Of a stretch of DNA of 38,885 nt, positions 15,859 through 24,415 are shown piece after piece. The stretch comes from Phycisphaerae bacterium. Lineage in GTDB: Bacteria > Chloroflexota > Anaerolineae > 4572-78 > J111. The DNA is taken from positions 1 to 38,885 of the forward strand of contig JANQQF010000149.1 in the NCBI GenBank assembly GCA_028285035.1. The letters run 5' to 3'. How positions within the stretch are numbered: the stretch's first letter is position 1; the number at the start of each line of letters is the position of its first letter. Under the pieces are notes generated by a model. That model was not told the DNA's origin. It saw only the letters and a program-made list of their open reading frames with translations, and ran no database searches. Position numbers and translations under genes: made by a program.

Positions 15859-17082
15859 TTATTGATCAATCGGTACAGACTGACTCGCAATGAGCCACTC
15901 TGCAATTCGTTCACCTGCAAAGCGATTCCCTGGCACATTCCAATGAGAGTCAACATCCCAGTATAACACTCCCCCACCACTCTTTAAGTGGTCTGAAAAT
16001 GCTGGTTGTAGATCAAGAATGAGGATGTTGTCATCTTGCAAAGCTTGGATAATTCGCTCGTTAGGCAGTCTCGGGTTCGCTTTATCTCTCAGGCCTGGAT
16101 AATCCTCTTCCAATAAACTCTGATAGGGCTCGCCCAATTCAAAATAAAGTGCTTGCTTCAACGGAACAATCACCAATCCAGTTTGGGCACCTTGTTGGGC
16201 TACCTCTTCGGCTAATTGGCGGTAGATTGCCTGGGTGACCTCATACGCATAATCCAAAACATCATCAGCGTTGTTTTCCACCCAGGGGGAGAAGTCAAAA
16301 CCGTACTCTATCTTAGCTTGATTTTGCACAAAGAACGGTTCAATTTGTTGAAATAATCTTGATCGTATATAGAGATTACTCAAAAAATGGGACCACAGTT
16401 TTTTGCCATACGAACAGTTTTTGTAGGCAGGAGAGACACTTGGGGTAGAGAACCATGGCGTCAGATCTGCTTGTCCATCTTCACAAATCACAAAATAAGG
16501 AGCATAGCAATTGACGCCGTTAAAGGTCATTCTATGGTCGGGGAGCACATCACTAAGATCATTTGCCGGATACCAGTAGGCCAAGACTAAATCCGGTTCG
16601 AAAAACTTCCCCTCTGTTCTATAATACATCAGCGCTTGAGCCGGTCCCCACGCACTTGCTCCAGCACTGATCACCTCAAACTGTAGGGCTGAAGATTGTG
16701 AATTCAGATAGGCTTCCAACACACTGTGGCTAGTTTCTGCCTCAACCACGTGTCGGGCCTCTACAAAAGAGTCACCAATGACCAAAATTCTAAACACATT
16801 CTCCGGTTTTTGACGTTGATGTTCTCCGTCATGCATTCCCACAGAATTCCGCACAACTTCATGTACGTAGCCTTGGGTATTAACCACTTGGGTTGTATTC
16901 TGTTTACCTCGCCAACCAAGCTGGCGGTCACACCCCCACAAATTCCCATTATCTTCCGAATAGGGCGGGGGGAGGAACTGCCGGACAGCGACCTCTAAAA
17001 TGATTAAAGCAACGAATGTTCCAAAAAGAACAAGACCAAACCTCAGTAGCCAATCACGTATAGAAGATTTAGATTGTTTCAT
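15859..17082 (-). CDS. Membrane-anchored SGNH/GDSL-type hydrolase or acyltransferase-like protein
   Basis: Probably acts outside the membrane as an esterase or O-acyl-transfer partner on surface glycans. One N-terminal hydrophobic segment (about 12-35) anchors it. The SGNH core has RILVIGDSFVEARHV with nucleophile Ser105, ISAGASAWGPAQ (block II Gly), YPANDLSDV (block III Asn/Asp, about 174-175) and a C-terminal DVDSHWNVPGNRFAGE near 385-400 with the catalytic Asp-x-x-His-like pair. Length 407 aa. It lies among the GT-C genes, which suggests glycan modification, but the acyl group and substrate are unknown. The ribosome binding site is weak. Confidence 0.82.
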   Translation of the reverse strand: MKQSKSSIRDWLLRFGLVLFGTFVALIILEVAVRQFLPPPYSEDNGNLWGCDRQLGWRGKQNTTQVVNTQGYVHEVVRNSVGMHDGEHQRQKPENVFRILVIGDSFVEARHVVEAETSHSVLEAYLNSQSSALQFEVISAGASAWGPAQALMYYRTEGKFFEPDLVLAYWYPANDLSDVLPDHRMTFNGVNCYAPYFVICEDGQADLTPWFSTPSVSPAYKNCSYGKKLWSHFLSNLYIRSRLFQQIEPFFVQNQAKIEYGFDFSPWVENNADDVLDYAYEVTQAIYRQLAEEVAQQGAQTGLVIVPLKQALYFELGEPYQSLLEEDYPGLRDKANPRLPNERIIQALQDDNILILDLQPAFSDHLKSGGGVLYWDVDSHWNVPGNRFAGERIAEWLIASQSVPIDQ

Positions 17083-17103
17083 TTACAGTGCTCAAAAAAT
17101 AAA

Positions 17104-17141
17104 TGGCCCAACTTAAGAAATAGTGGTTAAGTACCGGGCCA
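17104..17141 (-). terminator. Possible terminator or attenuator between GT-C and SGNH genes
   Basis: TGGCCC (17104-17109) pairs with GGGCCA (17136-17141), and an inner stem CTTAA (17112-17116) pairs with TTAAG (17127-17131). On the minus strand the outer stem is followed by ATTTATTTTTT. It lies just before the SGNH start (17082), so it could end transcription from the 17320 gene or act as a leader attenuator. The two stems are offset by unpaired bases, which weakens it. Confidence 0.45.
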
Positions 17142-17244
17142 CAGGAAAATGGTCAATAGCCAGGCGAGCCATAAGGTCATCATGAGCCGCAATATATTCC
17201 TTAGGTAGTTGAAGATAACCTTCCAAATATCGATTGTGAAGTGT
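17113..17244 (-). pseudogene. Possible gene remnant, 43 codons
   Basis: In the 237-bp gap between the GT-C and SGNH genes, one minus-strand frame reads a protein-like tail (LEGYLQLPKEYIAAHDDLMA, then RLAIDHFPVARYLTTIS) before a TAA at 17113. A stop just upstream (17245-17247) and the lack of an ATG or ribosome binding site at its head argue that it is the broken end of a former gene. I do not recognise the family. It may equally be chance. Confidence 0.25.
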
Positions 17245-17319
17245 TTAAGTGTCCTGCGTAAGTTAGCTGGGATCTACGCCAGAAAGTCCTTTATTGTCTT
17301 GTTCTGCGATCAGGAAAAG

Positions 17320-20300
17320 TCACTCTGTATGAGCCTGTAGGATCTGGGGCGTGATAACAACTCGTTCACTTGCCGGATCAACTACTAGTATCCGTTCGCC
17401 ATTCTGCGAATTATACAAGCCAATGGCGATACTGGAAACCTGGAGCAATTTTTCATCAGCAAGCAAATCGATGGCATCGGCAACCACCTCACCTGATAGC
17501 CAACCAGTTGTTGGTGCTTCGCCCGCTTGAGGCTCACGATCAACTTGGGTTACAATTTGTCCAGACTCATCCAGTAAATGAACAAAGACTTTGTAGCCTG
17601 TATCCATCTCGGATTGAGCCTGCCAATAAAGTATTAACTGAATTGTCCCCGATACCTCAGCTTGCGACAGATCAATGTCGTATCCCAATAAGGTTATCTG
17701 ATTGCCAAAATCAGCTCCAATTTTATGTTCGAGTAATGGTATCTCAAAACTACGAGGCCGCCCAATCACTTGTACCTGGCCCAACAAACGGTCGGCCAAA
17801 GAAGCACCATTGTCTACGTCCAACAGACGTAAACCCAGATTGTACTCCCCAGTATCCACATCGGCAGGCAAACGCAGGTCTACAAAAGTTTGTACCACGA
17901 CCCCATTCTCCCAAGTTGAAGTTGGGTAATCGTTTCCTCCTAAAGGCTGTATCTGACTGAGCGACCATGTTTTCTCATCGTTACCCATACCCATCGCCAC
18001 TGCCAGATTCTGCGATAGTGGCTGTGTAGTGCGCCACCACAAATTGAGCGTGACTCGATCGCCGGGACGCAGTCCCCCGATAAACCCAGGGTCAAATCCT
18101 AAAAGATGGAGGCCCTCACCCAAATCCAGATCAAGCCGTTGAGGAATAGATAAAGTGACCGGGTCGGGCGGGGTTAGCTGGGGCAGTACCGTAACCTGCC
18201 CCAGCGTTACCGCCAGATCGGCCCCAACATCGGACAATGATGGGGCCAATCGTCGTCCACCCCGCTCCGTCGCCGAGTTGTCAGCAGTGTAAAGTACCGT
18301 CTTTAATCGATAAACACCCGGCGGGGCAGTTGGGTCTATTTGCAGGAAATGATAAGATCGCTCCTCGGAATCCACAGGCCACTGACTTGTACCCTGATGC
18401 CAAATGTTACTGATAAGAGGGCTATCCACCCGACCTACCACGTGTCCGGCCTGGTCTTCCAACCAAAACCCTGTCTGATAATCAACAGGGGCATCGCTAA
18501 TTTTACCCCAAGTTGTTTCAATCCAGAGTGAATGACCAGCCGGAACTGAAGAACTATCAATTTGTCTATCTGGTTGGAGTGAGACATCATCCTGAAGGTT
18601 TTCTGAGGGTGTGCTGGGCGAGATTGAAGGGCCAAAAGCGTAATCAACTAACATCATATGGCGTTCAAAATCAATCTGGGCCGATACCAGTTCAGGCGGA
18701 GAAAATGCATCGGCAGCATTAGATAGTTTATAGGTGTCAATATCAAAATAGGTGTGTGACTCTGTTCCCGTCTGATGTCCCCATTTTTCTAGGTAATAAT
18801 GGGCTACTTTTTTGGGATCAGCACCAGTGTGCTTGGTCACATTCCAACGTAATAATCGAACAATTTTCTTGTTTGATGTTAGTTCCGACAATCGGGCTAG
18901 CATCGTCTCCTCATCATCGGGCAAAAAATCATACGATGCCTGTCCTCTGTATACGAAAGTGATGCTGTCAAGCAACGGATTGACGATACCAGCGGCGGAG
19001 TCGAGTGGCAACAAATAGACAGTTTCCACACCGGACTCTCGCGCCATTATATCGGCCAACTCCAGGTCATAAACGTGGAATGTCAATTTGGCCTCATTGC
19101 TCTTGCCCCACTCCTCAAAATAACGATAGAAAGTGGACGTTCCGGTCCAAATGACCAGAGTCCCCCCTGCTAAAAACGACAGAACAAGTGGAATAATGGC
19201 CGTTCTAGGCTCATTATCTCGGAGATGCAATAATCTTTGCGCTAGCCAAAATATTCCATATACCAGCGCGGTTAGCCCCAACGCAACAAGAGCATAGGTA
19301 GCCGTCACAGAGCCAATGGCCCGTCGAGTATGCGGGATAGCACCTTCTGGAGCCAATGCTCCAGGCAACAACATTACCAACCACCCAACCACTAAAAAGA
19401 GATATGCGGGGCGATTGAAACGCACTAGACTAACCCCAACACCCACCACAAAGCAGGTGGTTAGCACTGGCCCCAGGAAAAAACGTCCAGACAACCAGTG
19501 CGGCGGCCACAGACCAAAGGCACTCAAATTCGCCATTATCCCTTGCAACGGAGATAATGAAGCTACTGCCCCAGCTGTTGGTACAGCCGCCCGTTCCAGA
19601 AGCATCTGATAATTGAAAACGACAAACAAAATAATGGGTAATGCAACCAGCAACGCCAAACCTGCAGCGACCAGCAATGGAAGAAAGAATTTAACTAAGA
19701 GGGACTCACGTTGAACAGCAAGCCAGTTGAGCAAAAAGAAGAGCACCAACATCACTGGTACGAGTTTGCCTGGTAAATAATTATATGCCAACAAGCCCAC
19801 TCCTAGGCCAAATAGTATAAACCAGTGTTGCCGACCGGAAGCAACCGCCCGCCACAAAAAGAAGAAGGTTACATTTTGAATGAGCAGCATTAACACTGCT
19901 GAAAATGCAATTCGGCTCAGATCTACGTGCCAATATGAAACCGTCAACAGTAGGGCAGCTATAACAGCTATTATTTCACGCCATCCCCGCTCAGTAGTTT
20001 GATTAACGTTGCCCAAGGGGGTAAGGTTCAGTTCTCGTACCAGCAGATAGGTCACCCACACGCTGACGAGGCCAACCAAACTAGCAAAGACACGCAGGGA
20101 GAAAATCGTAGCTCCAAAAATCGCAAAATGTAGGGCCAGCAAGTATCGCCATAACGCACCGGTACTGCCCTCATTCGGAGAATAAAGGGTAAGATGTCCG
20201 TCAAGTGTATCCAAAGCATCAAGAGCGTGGGTGGCCTCGTCGGCGAAAAGGCCCGGCGGAACCTGACCGATTTGGTAGAAGTTGAAAAAGGAAGCTACTG

Positions 20301-20349
20301 TCAGAATCAGCGCCAGGATTAGGAGTTTATAAATTGACTGTTTGTACAT
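17320..20349 (-). CDS. GT-C type membrane glycosyltransferase (PMT/ArnT-like) with three C-terminal modules
   Basis: Large membrane protein (1009 aa). An N-terminal signal-anchor leads to FYQIGQVPPGLFADEATHAL, with the acidic Asp-Glu of the first external loop, and about ten hydrophobic segments up to residue 420 (a WGKSNEAKLTFHVYDLELAD globular part follows). The C-terminal half holds three beta-sandwich modules at about 580-725, 743-865 and 879-1005. The last is the most typical (ITLLGYDIDLS, LILYWQAQ, YKVFVHLLDESGQ, GLYNSQNGERIL); the first two are more diverged. Donor and acceptor are unknown. Flanking gaps of 237 and 550 bp suggest it is transcribed alone. Confidence 0.85.
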   Translation of the reverse strand: MYKQSIYKLLILALILTVASFFNFYQIGQVPPGLFADEATHALDALDTLDGHLTLYSPNEGSTGALWRYLLALHFAIFGATIFSLRVFASLVGLVSVWVTYLLVRELNLTPLGNVNQTTERGWREIIAVIAALLLTVSYWHVDLSRIAFSAVLMLLIQNVTFFFLWRAVASGRQHWFILFGLGVGLLAYNYLPGKLVPVMLVLFFLLNWLAVQRESLLVKFFLPLLVAAGLALLVALPIILFVVFNYQMLLERAAVPTAGAVASLSPLQGIMANLSAFGLWPPHWLSGRFFLGPVLTTCFVVGVGVSLVRFNRPAYLFLVVGWLVMLLPGALAPEGAIPHTRRAIGSVTATYALVALGLTALVYGIFWLAQRLLHLRDNEPRTAIIPLVLSFLAGGTLVIWTGTSTFYRYFEEWGKSNEAKLTFHVYDLELADIMARESGVETVYLLPLDSAAGIVNPLLDSITFVYRGQASYDFLPDDEETMLARLSELTSNKKIVRLLRWNVTKHTGADPKKVAHYYLEKWGHQTGTESHTYFDIDTYKLSNAADAFSPPELVSAQIDFERHMMLVDYAFGPSISPSTPSENLQDDVSLQPDRQIDSSSVPAGHSLWIETTWGKISDAPVDYQTGFWLEDQAGHVVGRVDSPLISNIWHQGTSQWPVDSEERSYHFLQIDPTAPPGVYRLKTVLYTADNSATERGGRRLAPSLSDVGADLAVTLGQVTVLPQLTPPDPVTLSIPQRLDLDLGEGLHLLGFDPGFIGGLRPGDRVTLNLWWRTTQPLSQNLAVAMGMGNDEKTWSLSQIQPLGGNDYPTSTWENGVVVQTFVDLRLPADVDTGEYNLGLRLLDVDNGASLADRLLGQVQVIGRPRSFEIPLLEHKIGADFGNQITLLGYDIDLSQAEVSGTIQLILYWQAQSEMDTGYKVFVHLLDESGQIVTQVDREPQAGEAPTTGWLSGEVVADAIDLLADEKLLQVSSIAIGLYNSQNGERILVVDPASERVVITPQILQAHTE

Positions 20350-20899
20350 AACCAGAATCCAAAATCTTGATTAGGTTCTATTAGTATTTGGCAAAATTTT
20401 GAGGAAGACAGTGATTAGCGAGAATGTATACCATGATAAGGCACAGAGTAGTTGAGAAACTATAGCAAAACTATGTCCGAGTTTGCAAGCAACAACGGGT
20501 ATATACACGGGCAATGAATTAAAAAACGCATCGACTTGTTGCTGTGGCTTATTGGATCGGGTGAATGGGAACCCCTGGGAAGATTTACCAGCTAAATTGG
20601 ATAAGGAAAACAGCATCTTCAAGTGTTTTGCCGCTGGTCTGACAAAATGTGAGGGTCCAATTACATGAATTGTTTATCAAAGACCTTGTCTAAAATGACT
20701 CCTACTGGAAATCACCACGGTCCACACTTGCCCCTGCGTAGCTGGCACACCACAAGTTCAATATGGTCAAGCTACACAGGCGGTGGGGAAATGTTTGACG
20801 GTTTCAGTAATTGCTTAGTAAGCCTAGTAACTCGTTACGTTTGTTACTAACAGGTGGCCAAGCGATTGATTTTGCTGCTACCCTCGCGACAAAGGTTGT
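20350..20899. other. 550-bp intergenic stretch without a convincing gene
   Basis: Short frames exist on both strands (for example 83 codons at 20371-20622 minus, hydrophobic at its end), but none has a ribosome binding site or a recognisable family. The segment holds a cluster of TAGTAA half-sites at 20815-20850 (listed separately). It must contain the promoter of the 17320-20349 gene; I could not pick one with confidence. Confidence 0.5.
20815..20850. promoter_or_regulatory. Cluster of TAGTAA/TTACTA half-sites
   Basis: TTAGTAA (20815-20821) pairs with TTACTAA (20844-20850). Inside lies a second TAGTAA (20825-20830) and a GTAAC/GTTAC dyad (20827-20838). The nested symmetry resembles a multi-site operator or a weak hairpin downstream of the 20900 gene. 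The regulator is unknown. Confidence 0.3.
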
Positions 20900-23800
20900 C
20901 TATGGGTCAACTACCTGAACTCGCGTCACCCAGACCCGATTATCAGAAATAGGTGCATTCTGACTCTCCAGGATCAAACGTTCTCCGGTAAATGCATCAT
21001 ACATTCCAACAAAAATGTCAAACTTCCAGGCAGGAGCGTCTTTAGCCATTGGAACCTCAAAGTGGTCCTCAATTATCTCGCCAGGGACCCAGCCACTGGT
21101 CGGGGTAGTACCTTGTCCTGGCATACTGTCCCACTGTCCACGCATAATCTTGTCTGGACCAACCGCATGGACGAAAACGGTATAGTTTGTGTCGATCGGC
21201 TTGAGACTACGCCAATATAGCGTAACACCAAATGTGTCTTCGGGGGCAACGGTATGGTCTACAAGGTTGTAACCAACTAACTCTATTTCATCACCAATGA
21301 AGGCCGAAACCGGTGTTACATTTTTGGGCAATTCAAAATTACGTTCAACAGCTTCGACCACGAAATTACTCAGATGTATCGCTGGTCCAACAGGCTCACT
21401 TGTTTGAGGATCAATAATACTACCAGAGAATGCATAGTCACCAGCCGGCGCTAACGCAGGAATACGGAAACGATATGCTGTTCCAACCATCTCTCCTCTA
21501 CGCCAGGTAGAGGACGGATACATTGAAGAGAGAGGTAGCTCAGCAACAACATATTGCTTACGATCTGGTGCTAGTAATGAAAATTGAATTTTGTAATCAA
21601 GCTCAATTGTGTCAGTCGCTTCCCAAAAAATCTTTCCACCAACTTCCGTACCTGGGGTAGCGCTAATATCACGGAATTCGTGCCCGATCATTGTCAGGGC
21701 ATCATTAATTGCTATCCAAAGCTTTTGCTCTAAATCTAGGGTATCAATCTCAGGTAGGTTTTCTGGAGGGAGCAGCTTAACTTCACCAATATTCTTAGCT
21801 ACACCATAACTCTGTCCGGTGATGAAATCATACATCCCGACTTCGAAATGGTACGTTCCAGGTGGGGTAGCCGGGTCAATCGGAAGGCGATATTCATCAC
21901 GAAGGAAATAGCCAGAGCGCCATCGATCAGGTCGCCACAGACCCGCCAAAATTAATCGATCGACTTGGCCCCAGATATGACCATTATCATCAACTAAGCG
22001 AATATACACGTTGTGCTCACCATTAATTTGAGCTAACGTCTCCCAATATAGGGTCACAGGCAAGCCATATCGAGCATCCGTATAAGCTGTTCCCAAATTA
22101 TCTGTATCATCTGCAGCCATTGAGTGGGAGTATATATCGGCTGGAAAGGTGAACTCTTTAGTATCCAGGCCAACTAAACGGGCGCCCCCGCCAAAGATAT
22201 GCTCTGTGGGGAAGGCATAATCCTGTGGAACCTCTTGGCTAACAACCGGCCCTTCATAAATCCAGGCATAATCTATGCCACCGAGTTCAACCACGTGTAA
22301 CGGCTCACGCTGTTGGAAATACTCTAATATCTCACCACTGGGGAACCCACGTTGAACTTGGTTGATGTAGAAGACGGTATACTCACCGGTCAAGGCCGAA
22401 CTTTGATCTGACAAATCTAGTGTTGGGCCATCATAATAAGGTGAAAATTGAGCACTGTACCAGGAGGCAACAAGAGGTTTTTCTGCCCCTGCTGTAATAT
22501 TATTCAAATAGTTAGCCGCTTGATCAAGCCCCTCTCCCCAACCAACATTCAGTTGATAGGGCGCGGTACTTCCGCCTCCCATCAAGGGGTTGTAGTAAGA
22601 GAGATAGTAGGGATGATAGAGCAAAATCAAAAAGATTTGCAGGAAAATTGCACTGCCAACCAGTCGGGTTGGTCCTAATCGGAAACGCTTGAGCCATTGG
22701 GGCAGGAACTGTTTTATAAGCGTGACTAACCACCATAAAGCCAAAACAGCTAACAAACTCGCTGCAAAAAATACTGGTAATATGTAACGATCACCGCGCC
22801 GAGAAATCGCCGATACAGGCAAAATAAAGACAACAATATAAACGACCAAGCCCATCGCTAGTGGCAATTGACGCAAAAGCCACTTGTAACTTTGACCAAT
22901 CGGACCCGCCAGCAATCGAATACGTGTCCCAACCCCGACAGCAATCATGACTACGCTTGCTAAGAGGCCAATTGTTGTTAATGGGGTCAAGTGATAAGGG
23001 AAAACAATGGCGTAATATAACGGATTTTGGTCACTTTGTTGTTCACCCCAAAAAATACCTGTTGTGGGGTGATTAATACTGTTCACACTTTGAATGTTAC
23101 CGACCAAGGATTGAACAACTGAAAGCGGTTGGGACCACATTGCAGGCCACAAGGCAAAAATTGCAGCCACTGCCACAGCACCCCAGCCAACCAAGGCCAA
23201 GCCAAGTCGCTTGCGGCGAACTGATTTTGATTGTCCGGGCGATGGCAGTAAGGCATACAGCAACCCGCTAACTGCTAAGATTGGGCCAAGGAGAACTGCC
23301 GGCGTTTTACTCAAACCAGCTAAACCACCAAATAAGCCTGATAAAATTAACCAGCGTTTGTTGCCTTCGCTAAGGTAAAGCACAAAGGCTAAGAATGAGA
23401 TAAACATGAAGTAGGCAAGTGGGGCGTCAACGTGAATAACCCGAGTATGGGCAAGAATGAATGGGTCGAAGGCGATGACGAGAGCAAAGAGTACGCCTAT
23501 TCGTTTTCCCAGTAACCGACGAGTCAAGTAGTAAATAATGACAACACTAGCCGCAGCGCTAAGGGCCAAGGGAAGTCGAACCCACAGCAAAAAGTCTAAA
23601 GGATATTTGAACCGACCAAATTCGGGAGTAACTTGAGTGAGGGTTGTCATCAAGTCTGCTTGCGCCCAAGCGAGAGGGAGTAAACCAGAGTAATGGGCCG
23701 CATATCGCAGCCCCACACCAATACCGCCTAAGACAAGTGTAGGAACGCCAGGATAACCTAAAACAAGTGCTCCAGCAACATCCCCCTCTAAAACTGACTT

Positions 23801-23995
23801 GAGGAAGAGATGGGAGAACATAATTTGGTCATCCTCATCTGCGGTGATGAAGGCATCTAAAGTGAGTATTCGAGGCATCAAAGCGATGACAAAGATACCC
23901 AAGGGTAAGATCAGCTTACGCCATTGAATGCTGACCTTAGATTTAGTTCTGACCAGCCGTCTAGCTGGGGTCTCTTCTAAAGCTATATTCGCCAT
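20900..23995 (-). CDS. GT-C type membrane glycosyltransferase (PMT/ArnT-like) with three C-terminal modules
   Basis: The largest protein of the window (1031 aa). Basic N-terminus, then a first membrane segment and RILTLDAFITADEDDQIMFS with the acidic loop motif. About eleven hydrophobic segments run to residue 475, including FDPFILAHTRVIHVDAPLAY, a stretch typical of PMT_2 proteins. A soluble part contains LNVGWGEGLDQAANYL, also present in the 29159 protein, so these two are the closest paralogues. Three modules follow at about 602-750, 760-890 and 898-1025; the last has IELVGYNLVD, VTLYWRSL, YTVFVHAVG and GMYDAFTGERL. Preceded by a 420-bp AT-rich gap with candidate operator repeats. Confidence 0.86.
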   Translation of the reverse strand: MANIALEETPARRLVRTKSKVSIQWRKLILPLGIFVIALMPRILTLDAFITADEDDQIMFSHLFLKSVLEGDVAGALVLGYPGVPTLVLGGIGVGLRYAAHYSGLLPLAWAQADLMTTLTQVTPEFGRFKYPLDFLLWVRLPLALSAAASVVIIYYLTRRLLGKRIGVLFALVIAFDPFILAHTRVIHVDAPLAYFMFISFLAFVLYLSEGNKRWLILSGLFGGLAGLSKTPAVLLGPILAVSGLLYALLPSPGQSKSVRRKRLGLALVGWGAVAVAAIFALWPAMWSQPLSVVQSLVGNIQSVNSINHPTTGIFWGEQQSDQNPLYYAIVFPYHLTPLTTIGLLASVVMIAVGVGTRIRLLAGPIGQSYKWLLRQLPLAMGLVVYIVVFILPVSAISRRGDRYILPVFFAASLLAVLALWWLVTLIKQFLPQWLKRFRLGPTRLVGSAIFLQIFLILLYHPYYLSYYNPLMGGGSTAPYQLNVGWGEGLDQAANYLNNITAGAEKPLVASWYSAQFSPYYDGPTLDLSDQSSALTGEYTVFYINQVQRGFPSGEILEYFQQREPLHVVELGGIDYAWIYEGPVVSQEVPQDYAFPTEHIFGGGARLVGLDTKEFTFPADIYSHSMAADDTDNLGTAYTDARYGLPVTLYWETLAQINGEHNVYIRLVDDNGHIWGQVDRLILAGLWRPDRWRSGYFLRDEYRLPIDPATPPGTYHFEVGMYDFITGQSYGVAKNIGEVKLLPPENLPEIDTLDLEQKLWIAINDALTMIGHEFRDISATPGTEVGGKIFWEATDTIELDYKIQFSLLAPDRKQYVVAELPLSSMYPSSTWRRGEMVGTAYRFRIPALAPAGDYAFSGSIIDPQTSEPVGPAIHLSNFVVEAVERNFELPKNVTPVSAFIGDEIELVGYNLVDHTVAPEDTFGVTLYWRSLKPIDTNYTVFVHAVGPDKIMRGQWDSMPGQGTTPTSGWVPGEIIEDHFEVPMAKDAPAWKFDIFVGMYDAFTGERLILESQNAPISDNRVWVTRVQVVDP

Positions 23996-24415
23996 AAGTA
24001 ATTGGTGAAACGACCACTGTCGTACTGTACAGATTAATCTGCTTTCCGAACCTTTCTTTGATCAAGATGACCTTGGCAAAGATAGGCCTATTTCCAAAGC
24101 AACTAGAAATTTCAGCCTCTTATTAGAGGCTTATTTCACCCCGAAACTTAGACATCCTGTCTCCAATATTAGACATTGTATGCGCTCACTATAAACAAAA
24201 ATGTTAAAATTTGCAAAGTGCCTTTTTCAAAAATAGGTATTCGATTGCAAATTTGTAACACTAAAATTTTTTGGTTTTTTCTCGCGTTAATGTGCAATAT
24301 GTTATTTCAAAGACACCAGACCCTACATATTGTATACCAAAACTCAAAATACCACAATATATGGGATTTCCAAAAATCAAGGCTTACTTAACATCTAAAA
24401 AACCACGACCTCACC
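23996..24415. other. 420-bp AT-rich intergenic region
   Basis: No convincing gene. Contents: a 7-bp stem with a TATT loop (AGCCTCT 24114-24120 with AGAGGCT 24125-24131) and two TTAGACAT copies (listed separately). The part from 24180 to 24400 is very AT-rich with several T and A runs. The promoter of the 20900-23995 gene should lie here on the minus strand; no consensus pair stood out. Confidence 0.5.
24148..24176. promoter_or_regulatory. Phased TTAGACAT direct repeats
   Basis: TTAGACAT occurs at 24148-24155 and 24169-24176, exactly 21 bp apart, which is two turns of the helix. Between them an AGACA/TGTCT dyad (24150-24154, 24158-24162) overlaps the first copy. The site is about 150 bp upstream of the 23995 start codon. 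The layout fits a binding site for a response regulator or a similar factor. Confidence 0.35.

Noticed and set aside
17370..17960. 196-codon plus-strand frame
   Set aside because: It lies fully inside the 17320-20349 gene on the other strand, and the residues look like a frame shadow.
20371..20622. 83-codon minus-strand frame with a hydrophobic end
   Set aside because: No ribosome binding site, no family resemblance, and uneven composition; treated as non-coding.
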